From contig CAVOYQ010000001.1 of NCBI GenBank assembly GCA_963700705.1, positions 195,555 through 259,554 on the forward strand: a stretch of 64,000 nt of DNA, in the 5' to 3' direction. A model generated the notes under the pieces. It was not told the DNA's origin and searched no databases. It worked only from the letters and a program-made list of their open reading frames with translations. Positions 36,256 to 44,250 of this stretch are shown in pieces (positions within the stretch are counted from its first letter, which is position 1; each line of letters opens with the position of its first letter). The DNA comes from JAHEFT01 sp963700705 (GTDB taxonomy: Bacteria > Pseudomonadota > Gammaproteobacteria > Xanthomonadales > SZUA-36). Made by a program: the position numbers and the translations under genes.

Positions 36256-37064
36256 GTGAAGGCGGGGTTTTTCGAGACCGCGAAGCAGTGCCTTTCGCTG
36301 TCCGACCCCGGGCAAAAATGCAATGCCGTTTTCGCACTGGCAGAAGCGGTTGAGCAATCCTGCGCTCTCAGTGGGACTCCGATGGCCCGGTCGAACCGAT
36401 CGGTCCACCCGGGCGTCCCCTGCGCCCGGAACTCGTCGATGCTTCCCAGGTGCCCCGGCGGCGCCTGGGGAGCGAAGCAGGCAGGGCAGCGCTGGTTCAT
36501 GCGATCGCGCACATCGAATTCAACGCGATCAACCTCGCGCTGGATGCGGCTTACCGGTTCAGAGGCATGCCCGGGCAGTTTTACCGGGACTGGGTGTCCG
36601 TCGCGTTTGACGAAGCCAATCATTTCAAACTGCTGGAAGTCAGGCTGGGTCAGCTGGGCAGCCGGTACGGCGCCTTCCCGGCCCACAACGGGCTGTGGGA
36701 GATGGCCGAGAAAACCGCGGACAGCTGCCTGGTTCGAATGGCGCTGGTGCCGCGCGTGCTGGAAGCCCGCGGTCTGGACGTGACGCCGGGGATGATCGAC
36801 AGGCTGTCTGCCGTCGGCGACCGGGAAACCATCGAAGCCCTGGAGGTCATCCTGGCCGAGGAAGTCCGCCACGTCGCCATCGGCACCCACTGGTTCCGCT
36901 ACTGTTGCGGGCAGGAAGGGAAGGATCCGCTCGAAACCTTCCTGGATTTGCTCAAGAAAAACTACGGCGGATCGCTGAGGGGGCCGTTCAACCTGGAGGC
37001 CAGGTTCGAAGCCGGCTTTTCCCCCGCGGAAATGGAAGCTTTGACCGCTGGTCTTGATGCTTGA
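36256..37064 (+). CDS. DUF455 ferritin-like protein (frameshift near 36370)
   Basis: About 270 residues after correction. The GTG start gives VKAGFFETAKQCLSLSD. After EQSCALS one base is missing around 36360-36380, and the other frame continues DGPVEPIGPPGRPLRPELVD. The core then shows IAHIEFNAINLALDAAYRF, VAFDEANHFKLLEVRLGQL and LAEEVRHVAIGTHWFRY. The E-x6-E-x2-H type spacing is a ferritin-like di-iron site. These make it a DUF455 protein related to MiaE-type tRNA hydroxylases, though the function of this branch is not settled. It lies between icd and dapB on the same strand. Confidence 0.82.
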
Positions 37065-37150
37065 GGCACCCTGGTCAATTTAGCGATTTGGCCGGTGATG
37101 GGGAAGGGCATGCAATTGAAGAAGAAACTCGCAACCCGTGGAGTGTTTTT

Positions 37151-37912
37151 ATGATTACAGTAGGAGTTTCCGGCGCCAACGGCACCATGGGCCGCCTTAC
37201 GATCAATGCTGTCGACGAGGCGAGTGACCTCACCATCGGGGGATTATATGCCCCGGGGAGAGAGGGGCAGGACATCCTCGGACATGCTGCCAGTGGAGAC
37301 CCGGCGTCTCTTTCGGAATGCGATGTAGTTATTGAATTAACCAACCCGGACGCTGCTGACGAAAATGTGCCGGTGTGGCGTGACAGTGGCGCCGACGTAT
37401 TGATTGGAACTTCCGGTTACACCACGGCCCGTATCAAAGCGCTGCGTACTCAGTGGTCGGGCCTCGAGTCCCGTTGCCTGGTGGTCCCCAATTTTGCCAT
37501 CGGCGCAGTTTTGATGATGCGATTCGCTGAACTGGCCGCCCCGCATTTCGAATCTGCGGAGATCATCGAAATGCACCGCCACGATAAACCCGACGCACCT
37601 TCCGGCACCGCGTTACATACGGCCGCCCGGATGGCCGCCGCGCGTCAGCACAAAGGTCATGCCCGGGGTGTCGAACTGGTGGAAGGGGCCCTGGGTGCGG
37701 ATGTTGAAGGCATCCCGGTTCATTCATTGAGAACCCACGGTTCCCAGGCACACCAGGAAGTCGTATTCGGCACGCTCGGGCAGTACCTGACGCTGCGCCA
37801 CGACACGACCAATTACTCGTGTTTCGCCCCGGGAATCATCCTGGCCCTGCGCTCGATGAAATCACTGGATCCGGGCGTCACGGTCGGGTTGGAACAGTTG
37901 CTCGGGATTTAA
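37151..37912 (+). CDS. dapB: 4-Hydroxy-tetrahydrodipicolinate reductase
   Basis: Second committed step to lysine and meso-diaminopimelate for peptidoglycan. The 253-residue protein opens with the nucleotide motif VGVSGANGTMGRLTI, has GTSGYTTARIKAL, and the catalytic EIIEMHRHDKPDAPSGTAL with the His-His/Lys pair. SLRTHGSQAHQEVVFGT follows near the C-terminus. It is shorter in the N-domain than the E. coli enzyme, being nearer the 245-255-residue type. The ATG at 37151 is chosen because the upstream in-frame region lacks family sequence. It converges on lpxH with 15 bp between. Confidence 0.9.
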   Translation: MITVGVSGANGTMGRLTINAVDEASDLTIGGLYAPGREGQDILGHAASGDPASLSECDVVIELTNPDAADENVPVWRDSGADVLIGTSGYTTARIKALRTQWSGLESRCLVVPNFAIGAVLMMRFAELAAPHFESAEIIEMHRHDKPDAPSGTALHTAARMAAARQHKGHARGVELVEGALGADVEGIPVHSLRTHGSQAHQEVVFGTLGQYLTLRHDTTNYSCFAPGIILALRSMKSLDPGVTVGLEQLLGI

Positions 37913-37927
37913 CTCCCGAATTGGCTG

Positions 37928-38662
37928 TTACAGGCCACTAGACGCAATCTCACGCGATACGGCCCCGTCCGGGGTTACTTCCAGGTAACTGCCCTGGTCG
38001 TACCAATCCGCCAGCACAATCCGTTCCGCGCTGACCCCGTCCAGATCAACCGTGTGGTGGGCAGGGCGGTGGGTGTGGCCGTGAATCATCCTCAATACCT
38101 TGTGCGCCCGGAACGCGTCTGAAACGGCGCCAGGGTTAACGTCCATGATTTCCATGGACGCTGAACCGGTGTGGCTGACGCTGGCGGCGCGAGCTTCCTG
38201 CGCCAGTTTGAGCCGCTCGGGAACCGGTAACCCCAGGACTGCAGACTGCCAGTGGGGATCACGTGTCTGACGTCTGAAAGCCTGGTAGTCCACGTCATCG
38301 GTGCACAAGGTGTCGCCGTGAAGCAGCAGTGTCGGCGTGCCGTAGAGGTCAATCACACGGGTTTCGGGCAGCAACTGCAATTTCGCGCCTGATGCATATT
38401 GCTCACCAATGAGGAAGTCCCGGTTGCCGTGCATGAAATGGCAGGGCACACCCTGCTTGTGAAGGGCGGCCGTGGCCTCGGCCACCCGCCGGGCTGTCTT
38501 TGATAGCGCATCATCTCCGATCCAGAACTCGAACAGGTCGCCCAGGATGTAGACCGCTTCAGCCTTGCTGGCCGGACCGGACAAAAAGGCCAGCAGCCAC
38601 CCGGTCCTTTCCGGCGCCCTGTCTTCGAGATGGAGATCGGAGATGAAGAGCGTCGTTTGCAT
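37928..38662 (-). CDS. lpxH: UDP-2,3-diacylglucosamine diphosphatase
   Basis: Lipid A pathway enzyme that releases UMP to give lipid X, peripheral to the inner membrane. The 244-residue protein has the complete metallophosphoesterase set: FISDLHL, ILGDLFEFWIGDD, MHGNRDF, LLHGDTLC and MIHGHTHRPAHH. The start is the ATG at 38662, which overlaps the stop of the cyclophilin gene by one base (TGATG). Adjacency of a cyclophilin gene and lpxH is also seen in E. coli, where ppiB precedes lpxH. Intact. Confidence 0.93.
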   Translation of the reverse strand: MQTTLFISDLHLEDRAPERTGWLLAFLSGPASKAEAVYILGDLFEFWIGDDALSKTARRVAEATAALHKQGVPCHFMHGNRDFLIGEQYASGAKLQLLPETRVIDLYGTPTLLLHGDTLCTDDVDYQAFRRQTRDPHWQSAVLGLPVPERLKLAQEARAASVSHTGSASMEIMDVNPGAVSDAFRAHKVLRMIHGHTHRPAHHTVDLDGVSAERIVLADWYDQGSYLEVTPDGAVSREIASSGL

Positions 38663-39258
38663 CAACCGTCGATAATTTCGATGCTGTCGATGGTTACAGG
38701 CTCCACCGGGACATCCGCATACGGCCCAACGGTTTCCGTCGAGACGGCGCGGATTTGATCGACCACGTCCATCCCGGAAATGACCCGGCCAAAGACGGCA
38801 TATCCCCAGGTGCGGGAGTTGTCTTCGCTGGTGAAATCGAGGTTCGTATTGTTCCCGACGTTGATGAAAAATTGCGCGGTTGCGGAGTGCGGATCGTTGG
38901 TGCGGGCCATGGAAATGGTCCCACGCTCATTCGAGAGACCGTTGGAGGCCTCATTACGGATGGGTTCGCCAGTGGGCTTCTTCTGCATGTCCGGAGTAAA
39001 TCCGCCGCCCTGGATCATGAAATTGCCGATCACCCGGTGAAAAATCGTGCCGTCATAGAATCCGCTTTTGGCATAATTGATGAAATTCTCGACGGTTATG
39101 GGCGCCTGTTCCGCGTAGAGTTCCAGCTGGATGTCACCCATGCTGGTATGCATGACGGCCTGTGGATTGCCCTGGGCGGCGAGGCCCTGGGAAAAGGTGA
39201 TCAAGGCGGCGAGGGTGACCGAGGCCAGCAGGGCCAGTATTCCGTGTTGTCTGCGCAT
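38662..39258 (-). CDS. Cyclophilin-type peptidyl-prolyl cis-trans isomerase, exported
   Basis: A 198-residue isomerase with an N-terminal signal or anchor (MRRQHGILALLASVTLAALITF). The cyclophilin domain spans about residues 33-195: VMHTSMGDIQLELYAEQAP, FHRVIGNFMIQGGGF with the catalytic Arg and Phe, NGLSNERGTISMART and SATAQFFINVGNN. It matches bacterial periplasmic PpiA, although its neighbour suggests the ppiB-lpxH arrangement. The ATG at 39258 is preferred over the upstream ATG because it starts the signal peptide. It is coupled to lpxH by TGATG. Confidence 0.9.
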   Translation of the reverse strand: MRRQHGILALLASVTLAALITFSQGLAAQGNPQAVMHTSMGDIQLELYAEQAPITVENFINYAKSGFYDGTIFHRVIGNFMIQGGGFTPDMQKKPTGEPIRNEASNGLSNERGTISMARTNDPHSATAQFFINVGNNTNLDFTSEDNSRTWGYAVFGRVISGMDVVDQIRAVSTETVGPYADVPVEPVTIDSIEIIDG

Positions 39259-39385
39259 GATAGTGGTGTCTCTCTTCCGGTAGGGGTTAAAAAGGAAATG
39301 ATACTGGTGCGGCAAAGACTGGGCCAGCACTTTAAGCGGCGGGCTGAATTTCCAGGTTTTCCCGGGCCGTTGATCCGCCGTTTTA

Positions 39386-39394
39386 TGGTATAAT
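39386..39394 (+). promoter_or_regulatory. Extended -10 promoter (TGG-TATAAT) of gyrA
   Basis: TGn-TATAAT occurs about 110 bp before the gyrA ATG. No good -35 exists at 17 bp, which fits an extended -10 promoter. The 5' leader between is AT-rich and long for a housekeeping gene. Confidence 0.6.
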
Positions 39395-39503
39395 TTCCAG
39401 CTTCGTACGGACGTTTATCAGCCTCTTCCTTGTGCGGAGAAAACACAAATTAAAATAACAATAAAACAATTACATAGAAGATTTTTCGGAGAATAATTCT
39501 AGT

Positions 39504-42080
39504 ATGGCCGAACTCGCCAAAGAAGTGCTACAGGTAAACCTCGAAGACGAAATGCGCAAGTCCTACCTGGACTACGCGATGAGCGTGATCGTCGGGCGCG
39601 CACTTCCCGATGTCAGGGACGGGCTCAAGCCTGTGCACCGCCGTGTTCTGTTTGCCATGAGCGTGCTGGGAAACGACTGGAACAAAGCCTATAAAAAATC
39701 CGCCAGGGTCGTGGGTGATGTCATCGGTAAGTACCATCCACACGGCGATACGGCCGTTTACGACACCATCGTGCGCATGGCCCAGCCTTTCGCCATGCGT
39801 TATATGCTGGTGGACGGCCAGGGTAACTTCGGCTCTGTCGACGGCGACGCACCGGCCGCGATGCGCTACACCGAAGTACGCATGTCCAGGCTTGCACATG
39901 AATTGCTTTCGGACCTGGACAAGGAAACCGTCGATTTCACCCCGAACTACGATGAAACCGAGCTGGAACCCCGGGTCATGCCGACCCGCGTGCCCAATCT
40001 CCTGGTCAATGGTTCTGCCGGTATTGCCGTGGGCATGGCGACCAATATACCGCCGCACAACCTCAACGAAGTCATCAACGCCACCATTGCCCTGATCGAC
40101 AATCCGGATCTTTCGGTCGCCGACCTGATGGTGCATCTGCCGGGGCCGGACTTTCCGACCGCCGGGGTGATCAACGGCGCCCAGGGTATCCACGAGGCAT
40201 ACCACACGGGGCGTGGCCGGATTTACATGCGCGCCCGGTCGCACATCGAGACCAATGAATCATCCGGCAAGCAGGCCATCATCGTTACCGAATTGCCGTA
40301 CCAGGTAAACAAGGCCCGCTTGCTGGAAAAAATCGCGGAACTGGTCAAGGAGAAGAAGCTCGAGGGCATAACGGAACTGCGCGATGAATCCGACAAGGAC
40401 GGCATGCGCGTGGTGATCGAACTGCGTCGCGGCGATGTCCCGGAAGTGATACTGAATAATCTTTTCAAACACACCTCGATGCAAAGCGTTTTCGGCATCA
40501 ACATGGTTGCCCTGGTGGAGGGCCAGCCCCGACTGCTGAACCTGCGCGAAATCCTCAGCGCGTTTATCGGACACCGTCGCGAAGTCGTGACCCGCCGCAC
40601 CCTGTACGATCTGCGCAAGGCCAGGGACCGGGCCCACGTGCTGGAAGGACTGACGGTAGCCCTGGCGAATCTCGACGCGGTTATCGAACTGATCAAGGCG
40701 TCCTCAACGCCGGCCGAAGCGAGAGAGCGGCTGTTGGCCCGCATTTGGGAACCCGGCCTGGTCAAAGCGATGCTGGGGCAGGGTGGCGGTGAAACGTCCC
40801 GTCCCGAAGACCTCGAAGCGCAGTATGGCTTGCAGGAGGAAGGTTACCAGTTGTCTCCCGTGCAGGCGCAGGAAATCCTGAACATGCGCCTGCACCGCCT
40901 GACCGGGCTCGAGCAGGAAAAACTGACCAAAGAATACGAAGAAATACTGACCGGTATCCTGAAATTGTTATTGATCCTTGAGGAACCCGCCCGCCTGATG
41001 GAGGTGATTCGGGAAGAACTCGCAGCCATCCTGGAACAGTTCGGTGACGTTCGGCGCACGGAGATCCTGGAGCACAGGCTGGATCTGAGCCTGGAAGACC
41101 TGATCACCGAGGAAAACGTCGTGGTCACGTTGTCACACGGCGGTTACGCCAAGTCGCAACCGCTCGACCGCTACCAGTCCCAGCGCCGCGGTGGCACCGG
41201 CAAGTCAGCCACGAAAATCAAGGACGAAGATTTTATCGAACGGCTGTTTGTCGCCAATACGCACGACATGCTGCTGTGCTTCACCAGCCGCGGCAAGATT
41301 CACTGGCTGAAGGTTTACGAACTGCCCCAGGCGAGCCATGTCAGCCGGGGCAAACCCATCGTCAACCTGTTGCCGCTGGAAAAGGATGAGCGGGTCAATG
41401 CCGTTTTACCGGTGCGCGAATATCCCGACGATCTGTTCGTATTTTTCGCAACCCGCAACGGTATCGTGAAAAAGACGCCTCTATCCGAATTTTCCAGGCC
41501 CCGCGCCAATGGAATCTGGGCAATTGACCTGCCTGATGGCGATGAACTGGTGAACGTCAGCCTGACGGACGGGCAACAGGACATCATGTTGTTCGCCAGT
41601 ACCGGCAAATGTATCCGTTTCGCCGAGAGCGATGTCCGCTCGATGGGGCGTGTTGCCCGCGGGGTCATCGGAATCCGTGTTCCCAAGGGCCAGCAGGTCG
41701 TTTCCATGCTGGTGGTCGGGGAAGGTGACGTACTCACGGTCACCGAGAATGGTTTTGGCAAACGGACCGCGGTGAATGACTATCCGCGCCAGGGCCGTGG
41801 TGGGCAGGGTGTGATCGGTATTGCAACATCCGAACGAAATGGCGCACTGATCTCGGCGATCCAGGTGAGCGGAGAGGACGACATCATGCTGATTTCCGAT
41901 GGCGGGTCACTGGTGCGAACCAATGCCGGTGAAATATCCACGCTCGGCAGAAATACCCAGGGCGTCACACTGATCCGTTTGCGCCAGGAAGAGAAACTGG
42001 TCGGGCTTGCACGGATCGAACCGGAAGCCGAGGTCGAAGAAAGTGAAGATGGGAACGCCGAAGACAGCGAATCTTTGTGA
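39504..42080 (+). CDS. gyrA: DNA gyrase subunit A
   Basis: The DNA breakage-reunion subunit of gyrase, 858 residues. The winged-helix and tower region carries the catalytic tyrosine, Tyr122 in AAMRYTEVRMSR. The quinolone-determining segment HPHGDTAVYD has Thr at position 83 and Asp at 87, the wild-type-like Thr state seen in Pseudomonas rather than the E. coli Ser. The C-terminal beta-pinwheel carries the GyrA box as QRRGGTGKSA, close to QRRGGKG. The tail is acidic (EAEVEESEDGNAEDSE). The ATG lies 13 bases after GGAG. Intact. Confidence 0.97.
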   Translation: MAELAKEVLQVNLEDEMRKSYLDYAMSVIVGRALPDVRDGLKPVHRRVLFAMSVLGNDWNKAYKKSARVVGDVIGKYHPHGDTAVYDTIVRMAQPFAMRYMLVDGQGNFGSVDGDAPAAMRYTEVRMSRLAHELLSDLDKETVDFTPNYDETELEPRVMPTRVPNLLVNGSAGIAVGMATNIPPHNLNEVINATIALIDNPDLSVADLMVHLPGPDFPTAGVINGAQGIHEAYHTGRGRIYMRARSHIETNESSGKQAIIVTELPYQVNKARLLEKIAELVKEKKLEGITELRDESDKDGMRVVIELRRGDVPEVILNNLFKHTSMQSVFGINMVALVEGQPRLLNLREILSAFIGHRREVVTRRTLYDLRKARDRAHVLEGLTVALANLDAVIELIKASSTPAEARERLLARIWEPGLVKAMLGQGGGETSRPEDLEAQYGLQEEGYQLSPVQAQEILNMRLHRLTGLEQEKLTKEYEEILTGILKLLLILEEPARLMEVIREELAAILEQFGDVRRTEILEHRLDLSLEDLITEENVVVTLSHGGYAKSQPLDRYQSQRRGGTGKSATKIKDEDFIERLFVANTHDMLLCFTSRGKIHWLKVYELPQASHVSRGKPIVNLLPLEKDERVNAVLPVREYPDDLFVFFATRNGIVKKTPLSEFSRPRANGIWAIDLPDGDELVNVSLTDGQQDIMLFASTGKCIRFAESDVRSMGRVARGVIGIRVPKGQQVVSMLVVGEGDVLTVTENGFGKRTAVNDYPRQGRGGQGVIGIATSERNGALISAIQVSGEDDIMLISDGGSLVRTNAGEISTLGRNTQGVTLIRLRQEEKLVGLARIEPEAEVEESEDGNAEDSESL

Positions 42081-42082
42081 TG

Positions 42083-42104
42083 CAGGAGCGGATTTATCCG
42101 CGAT
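42083..42104 (+). repeat. REP-like unit after gyrA
   Basis: Single hairpin GCGGAT-TT-ATCCGC inside GGAGCGGATTTATCCGCGAT, three bases after the gyrA stop. It shares the (G)GAGC-stem-GCGA format with the other REP-like units here but has a different stem. It lies between convergent gyrA and the DUF3365 gene. Confidence 0.65.
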
Positions 42105-42118
42105 GTCCGCGATACGCT

Positions 42119-42691
42119 TTAATCCGATTCCAGCAATCGAGTAACGACGAAAGCGCCGCGCAGATCACCTTCCTTGAAGCCGGTGGCAAGGTCAGCGGGA
42201 TAGAGTTCCGCCAGTTTTTCCGCGACCGGCGGTGCGATATCAGTGCCGTGACACTGCAGGCACAGTCCGGCGGTGGGAATAGCTTTCATGAAACGGAATT
42301 CAGGACCGTTTTCCGTTTGCCTTACTTCGTGCCAGGTGAGTGTGCCAGGATCCTCTCCTGCCAGTTTCCGGGCTTCAAAAGTTTCCAAAACGGCTGTTTG
42401 CCATTCGTTGGGCGCATTGCCCGGATTCCGGTTCCGGGTACTGACCCTTGACAGGTTAACGTTATTGGCCTGTGAGACCTCCTGGCCGATGACCAGTGCC
42501 TTGGTGTTGCAAACCTCGATGGCTTCGATGGCGCCGCCTGTGTGCATCGCCGCCATCAATTCGGATTTCAGCGCTCCGGCATATTCCTTGGTGGCTTCGA
42601 TGGCCCAGTCCAGTTCAGCCGATTCATCGTATCCGGCGCACACGCCCGGTATCAATCCCGCAACGCCCAATATCAGAAGTGTTTTCTTCAT
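42119..42691 (-). CDS. DUF3365 (Tll0287-like) c-type haem-binding protein, exported
   Basis: A 190-residue periplasmic protein. The signal peptide MKKTLLILGVAGLIPGVCAG precedes a helical domain. One haem c attachment motif, CLQCH, is at 144-148 in AGLCLQCHGTDI. The family is often a sensor or electron-transfer domain, found alone or fused to signalling modules, and here it stands alone. The ATG at 42691 is chosen as it begins the signal peptide. It is followed on the other strand by gyrA and preceded by the OsmC gene on its own strand with 28 bp between, so cotranscription with the peroxide-defence genes is possible. Confidence 0.85.
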   Translation of the reverse strand: MKKTLLILGVAGLIPGVCAGYDESAELDWAIEATKEYAGALKSELMAAMHTGGAIEAIEVCNTKALVIGQEVSQANNVNLSRVSTRNRNPGNAPNEWQTAVLETFEARKLAGEDPGTLTWHEVRQTENGPEFRFMKAIPTAGLCLQCHGTDIAPPVAEKLAELYPADLATGFKEGDLRGAFVVTRLLESD

Positions 42692-42719
42692 TATCCAAAG
42701 GCTCCCCGGCAAGTCCTGT

Positions 42720-43157
42720 TCAGGGATCTACGATGATCTCCGAGCTCAAATGGGTCCCGGCCGTGAGCGAATTGGTCACCAGGCAAACATGGTCGGATTT
42801 TTCAATCAACCGTTCGGCCTTGTGCGCGTCCGTGCCGGGTGGCACATGCAGGATGACCCGGACGTGAAATTCGGTAAAGCGCGTGACGCCGTCCACACGG
42901 TCCAACACGCCGTCCACTTTGCACTGGACCGAATTCCAATCAAAGTGCGAACCGCGCGCGACCGCACGGAACGTCAGGATGAAACAGTCCGCCACGGCGG
43001 CGACCAGGAAGGTCTCCGGCGACCACAGGTTGCCGGGTCCGCCAAACTCGGCGGGGGCCAGGGAGGGGAGTGTCTTCAGTCCGTTGCTGCTGACGCTGAT
43101 GACGCCTTCTGCCGGCGCATCGGCCTTGACAATGTAATGATGGGGATAGTCCTGCAT
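42720..43157 (-). CDS. OsmC/Ohr family protein
   Basis: A 145-residue protein of the OsmC superfamily, which reduces organic hydroperoxides with two cysteines. The first catalytic Cys region reads NLWSPETFLVAAVADCFILTFRAVA, the second VCLVTNSL with Cys preceded by DHVCLV. The conserved Glu/Arg framework is present (AERLIEKSDHVC). The spacing is closer to the YhfA/OsmC-like group than to Ohr proper. It lies upstream of the DUF3365 gene and downstream of the peroxiredoxin gene on the same strand. A 12-bp palindrome lies 27 bases before its ATG. Confidence 0.85.
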   Translation of the reverse strand: MQDYPHHYIVKADAPAEGVISVSSNGLKTLPSLAPAEFGGPGNLWSPETFLVAAVADCFILTFRAVARGSHFDWNSVQCKVDGVLDRVDGVTRFTEFHVRVILHVPPGTDAHKAERLIEKSDHVCLVTNSLTAGTHLSSEIIVDP

Positions 43158-43183
43158 GGCTGTTCCTGATGTCTTGCCTGAAG

Positions 43184-43212
43184 TGATTATTCGCCGTCGT
43201 GGCGAATAATCA
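43184..43212. promoter_or_regulatory. Perfect 12-bp palindrome upstream of the OsmC gene
   Basis: TGATTATTCGCC and its exact reverse complement are separated by GTCGT. It lies between the peroxiredoxin stop at 43232 and the OsmC start at 43157, both on the minus strand. No T-tract follows on either strand, so an operator for the OsmC gene is as likely as a transcript-end hairpin. Confidence 0.55.
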
Positions 43213-43231
43213 ACTGATCGAAATCATCCTT

Positions 43232-43711
43232 TCACAGGCTGGCGAGTACGTGCTCGGCGCTGCTGACCCGGAATTCGCCGGGGCTTTCGACAAACAACTT
43301 CGTCACCACGCCATCCTGTGCAACCAGGGCAAAGCGCTGAGAACGCATGCCCATGCCGAAGGCGCTTGCGTCGAGTTCCAGACCCAGGGCCTTCGCGAAG
43401 TCGCCGTTGCCGTCCGCCAGCATCAGGATATTTCCCGCACCGGCGCTTTTGCCCCAGGCGCTCATGACGAAGACGTCGTTCACCGCGACAAACGCGATGG
43501 TGTCGACACCCTTGGCGAACAGTTTATCCGCGAGATCGACGTAACCGGGCAAGTGCCTGACCGAACAGGTGGGCGTGAACGCGCCCGGGACGGAAACCAG
43601 GATCACTTTCTTGCCGGCAAAAATTTCAGCGGTTGTTACAGGGGCCGGGCCTTGTTCGCCCATCCTTGTCAAAGTGGCTTCAGGCAGCCGGTCACCGGTT
43701 TTAATCGTCAT
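43232..43711 (-). CDS. Peroxiredoxin, Prx5-like
   Basis: A 159-residue thiol peroxidase of the Prx5/hybrid class. It starts MTIKTGDRLPEATL and carries the peroxidatic Cys49 in SVPGAFTPTCSVRHLPGY, the conserved GAFTPTCS loop. GTDTIAF-like sequence and a late Cys are absent, so resolution may be by glutathione or another thiol. The ATG at 43711 is preferred to one seven codons upstream. Together with OsmC it forms a small peroxide-defence pair on the minus strand. Confidence 0.88.
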   Translation of the reverse strand: MTIKTGDRLPEATLTRMGEQGPAPVTTAEIFAGKKVILVSVPGAFTPTCSVRHLPGYVDLADKLFAKGVDTIAFVAVNDVFVMSAWGKSAGAGNILMLADGNGDFAKALGLELDASAFGMGMRSQRFALVAQDGVVTKLFVESPGEFRVSSAEHVLASL

Positions 43712-43795
43712 ATTAGTGCTCCTTCCATGCATGATTGATCAACATGGGAACAGGCCGGCACAATTACAAGGAGGGAGGCTGGAAGTGCCGGTCAA

Positions 43796-44161
43796 TCAGG
43801 CGGCCATGGCCTCGGATATCGCGGTTAAAAGAATATTTGGATTCACCGGCTTGGTGACGTATTCGCGGGCGCCCTGGCGCAAACCCCAGGCGCGATCGGC
43901 CTCGCCGTCCATACTGGACACGAAAATGACCGGAATGTGCCGGGTGCGTTCTTCCCGGCCGAGATGCCTTTTAGCCTGGTAGCCACTCATACCCGGCATA
44001 ACGATATCCATCAGGATGACTTCAGGGCATTCACAGCCTGCGAGTTCTATGGCTTGCTCACCGGATGCGGCGGTAACGATCTGGTGGCCACCGCGTTCAA
44101 CGATCTGGCGCAGTTGGTAAAGCTGCGTCGGTGAGTCATCGACGATGAGTACTTTAGACAT
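43796..44161 (-). CDS. Single-domain response regulator, PilG/PilH-like
   Basis: A 121-residue receiver domain with no output domain. Acidic pocket residues are in VLIVDDSPTQL (Asp8/9), the phosphoacceptor is Asp52 in EVILMDIVMPGMSGYQA, and the switch Ser and Lys are in VIFVSSMDGEADRAWGLRQGAREYVTKPV. The wording MDIVMPGMSGYQATR and ADRAWGLRQGA resembles PilH/PilG of twitching motility and related chemotaxis systems. No histidine kinase or pil gene is nearby. The ATG at 44161 begins the receiver fold directly. Confidence 0.86.
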   Translation of the reverse strand: MSKVLIVDDSPTQLYQLRQIVERGGHQIVTAASGEQAIELAGCECPEVILMDIVMPGMSGYQAKRHLGREERTRHIPVIFVSSMDGEADRAWGLRQGAREYVTKPVNPNILLTAISEAMAA

Positions 44162-44225
44162 GGTAGCTCCCGCTTCCCGCGAACGTTTCATCTGCCCAGG
44201 CAGTAGTATGCCGTAAATCAATGAT

Positions 44226-44250
44226 ATTTGGAAAGATCAATCTTCCAAAT
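44226..44250 (-). other. Hairpin at the end of acuI, overlapping its stop codon
   Basis: ATTTGGAA(A)GA pairs with TCTTCCAAAT around a TCAA loop. Part of the hairpin is the last codons and stop of acuI. No run of T follows on the minus strand. It could protect or end the OGDH-acuI transcript. Confidence 0.35.
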
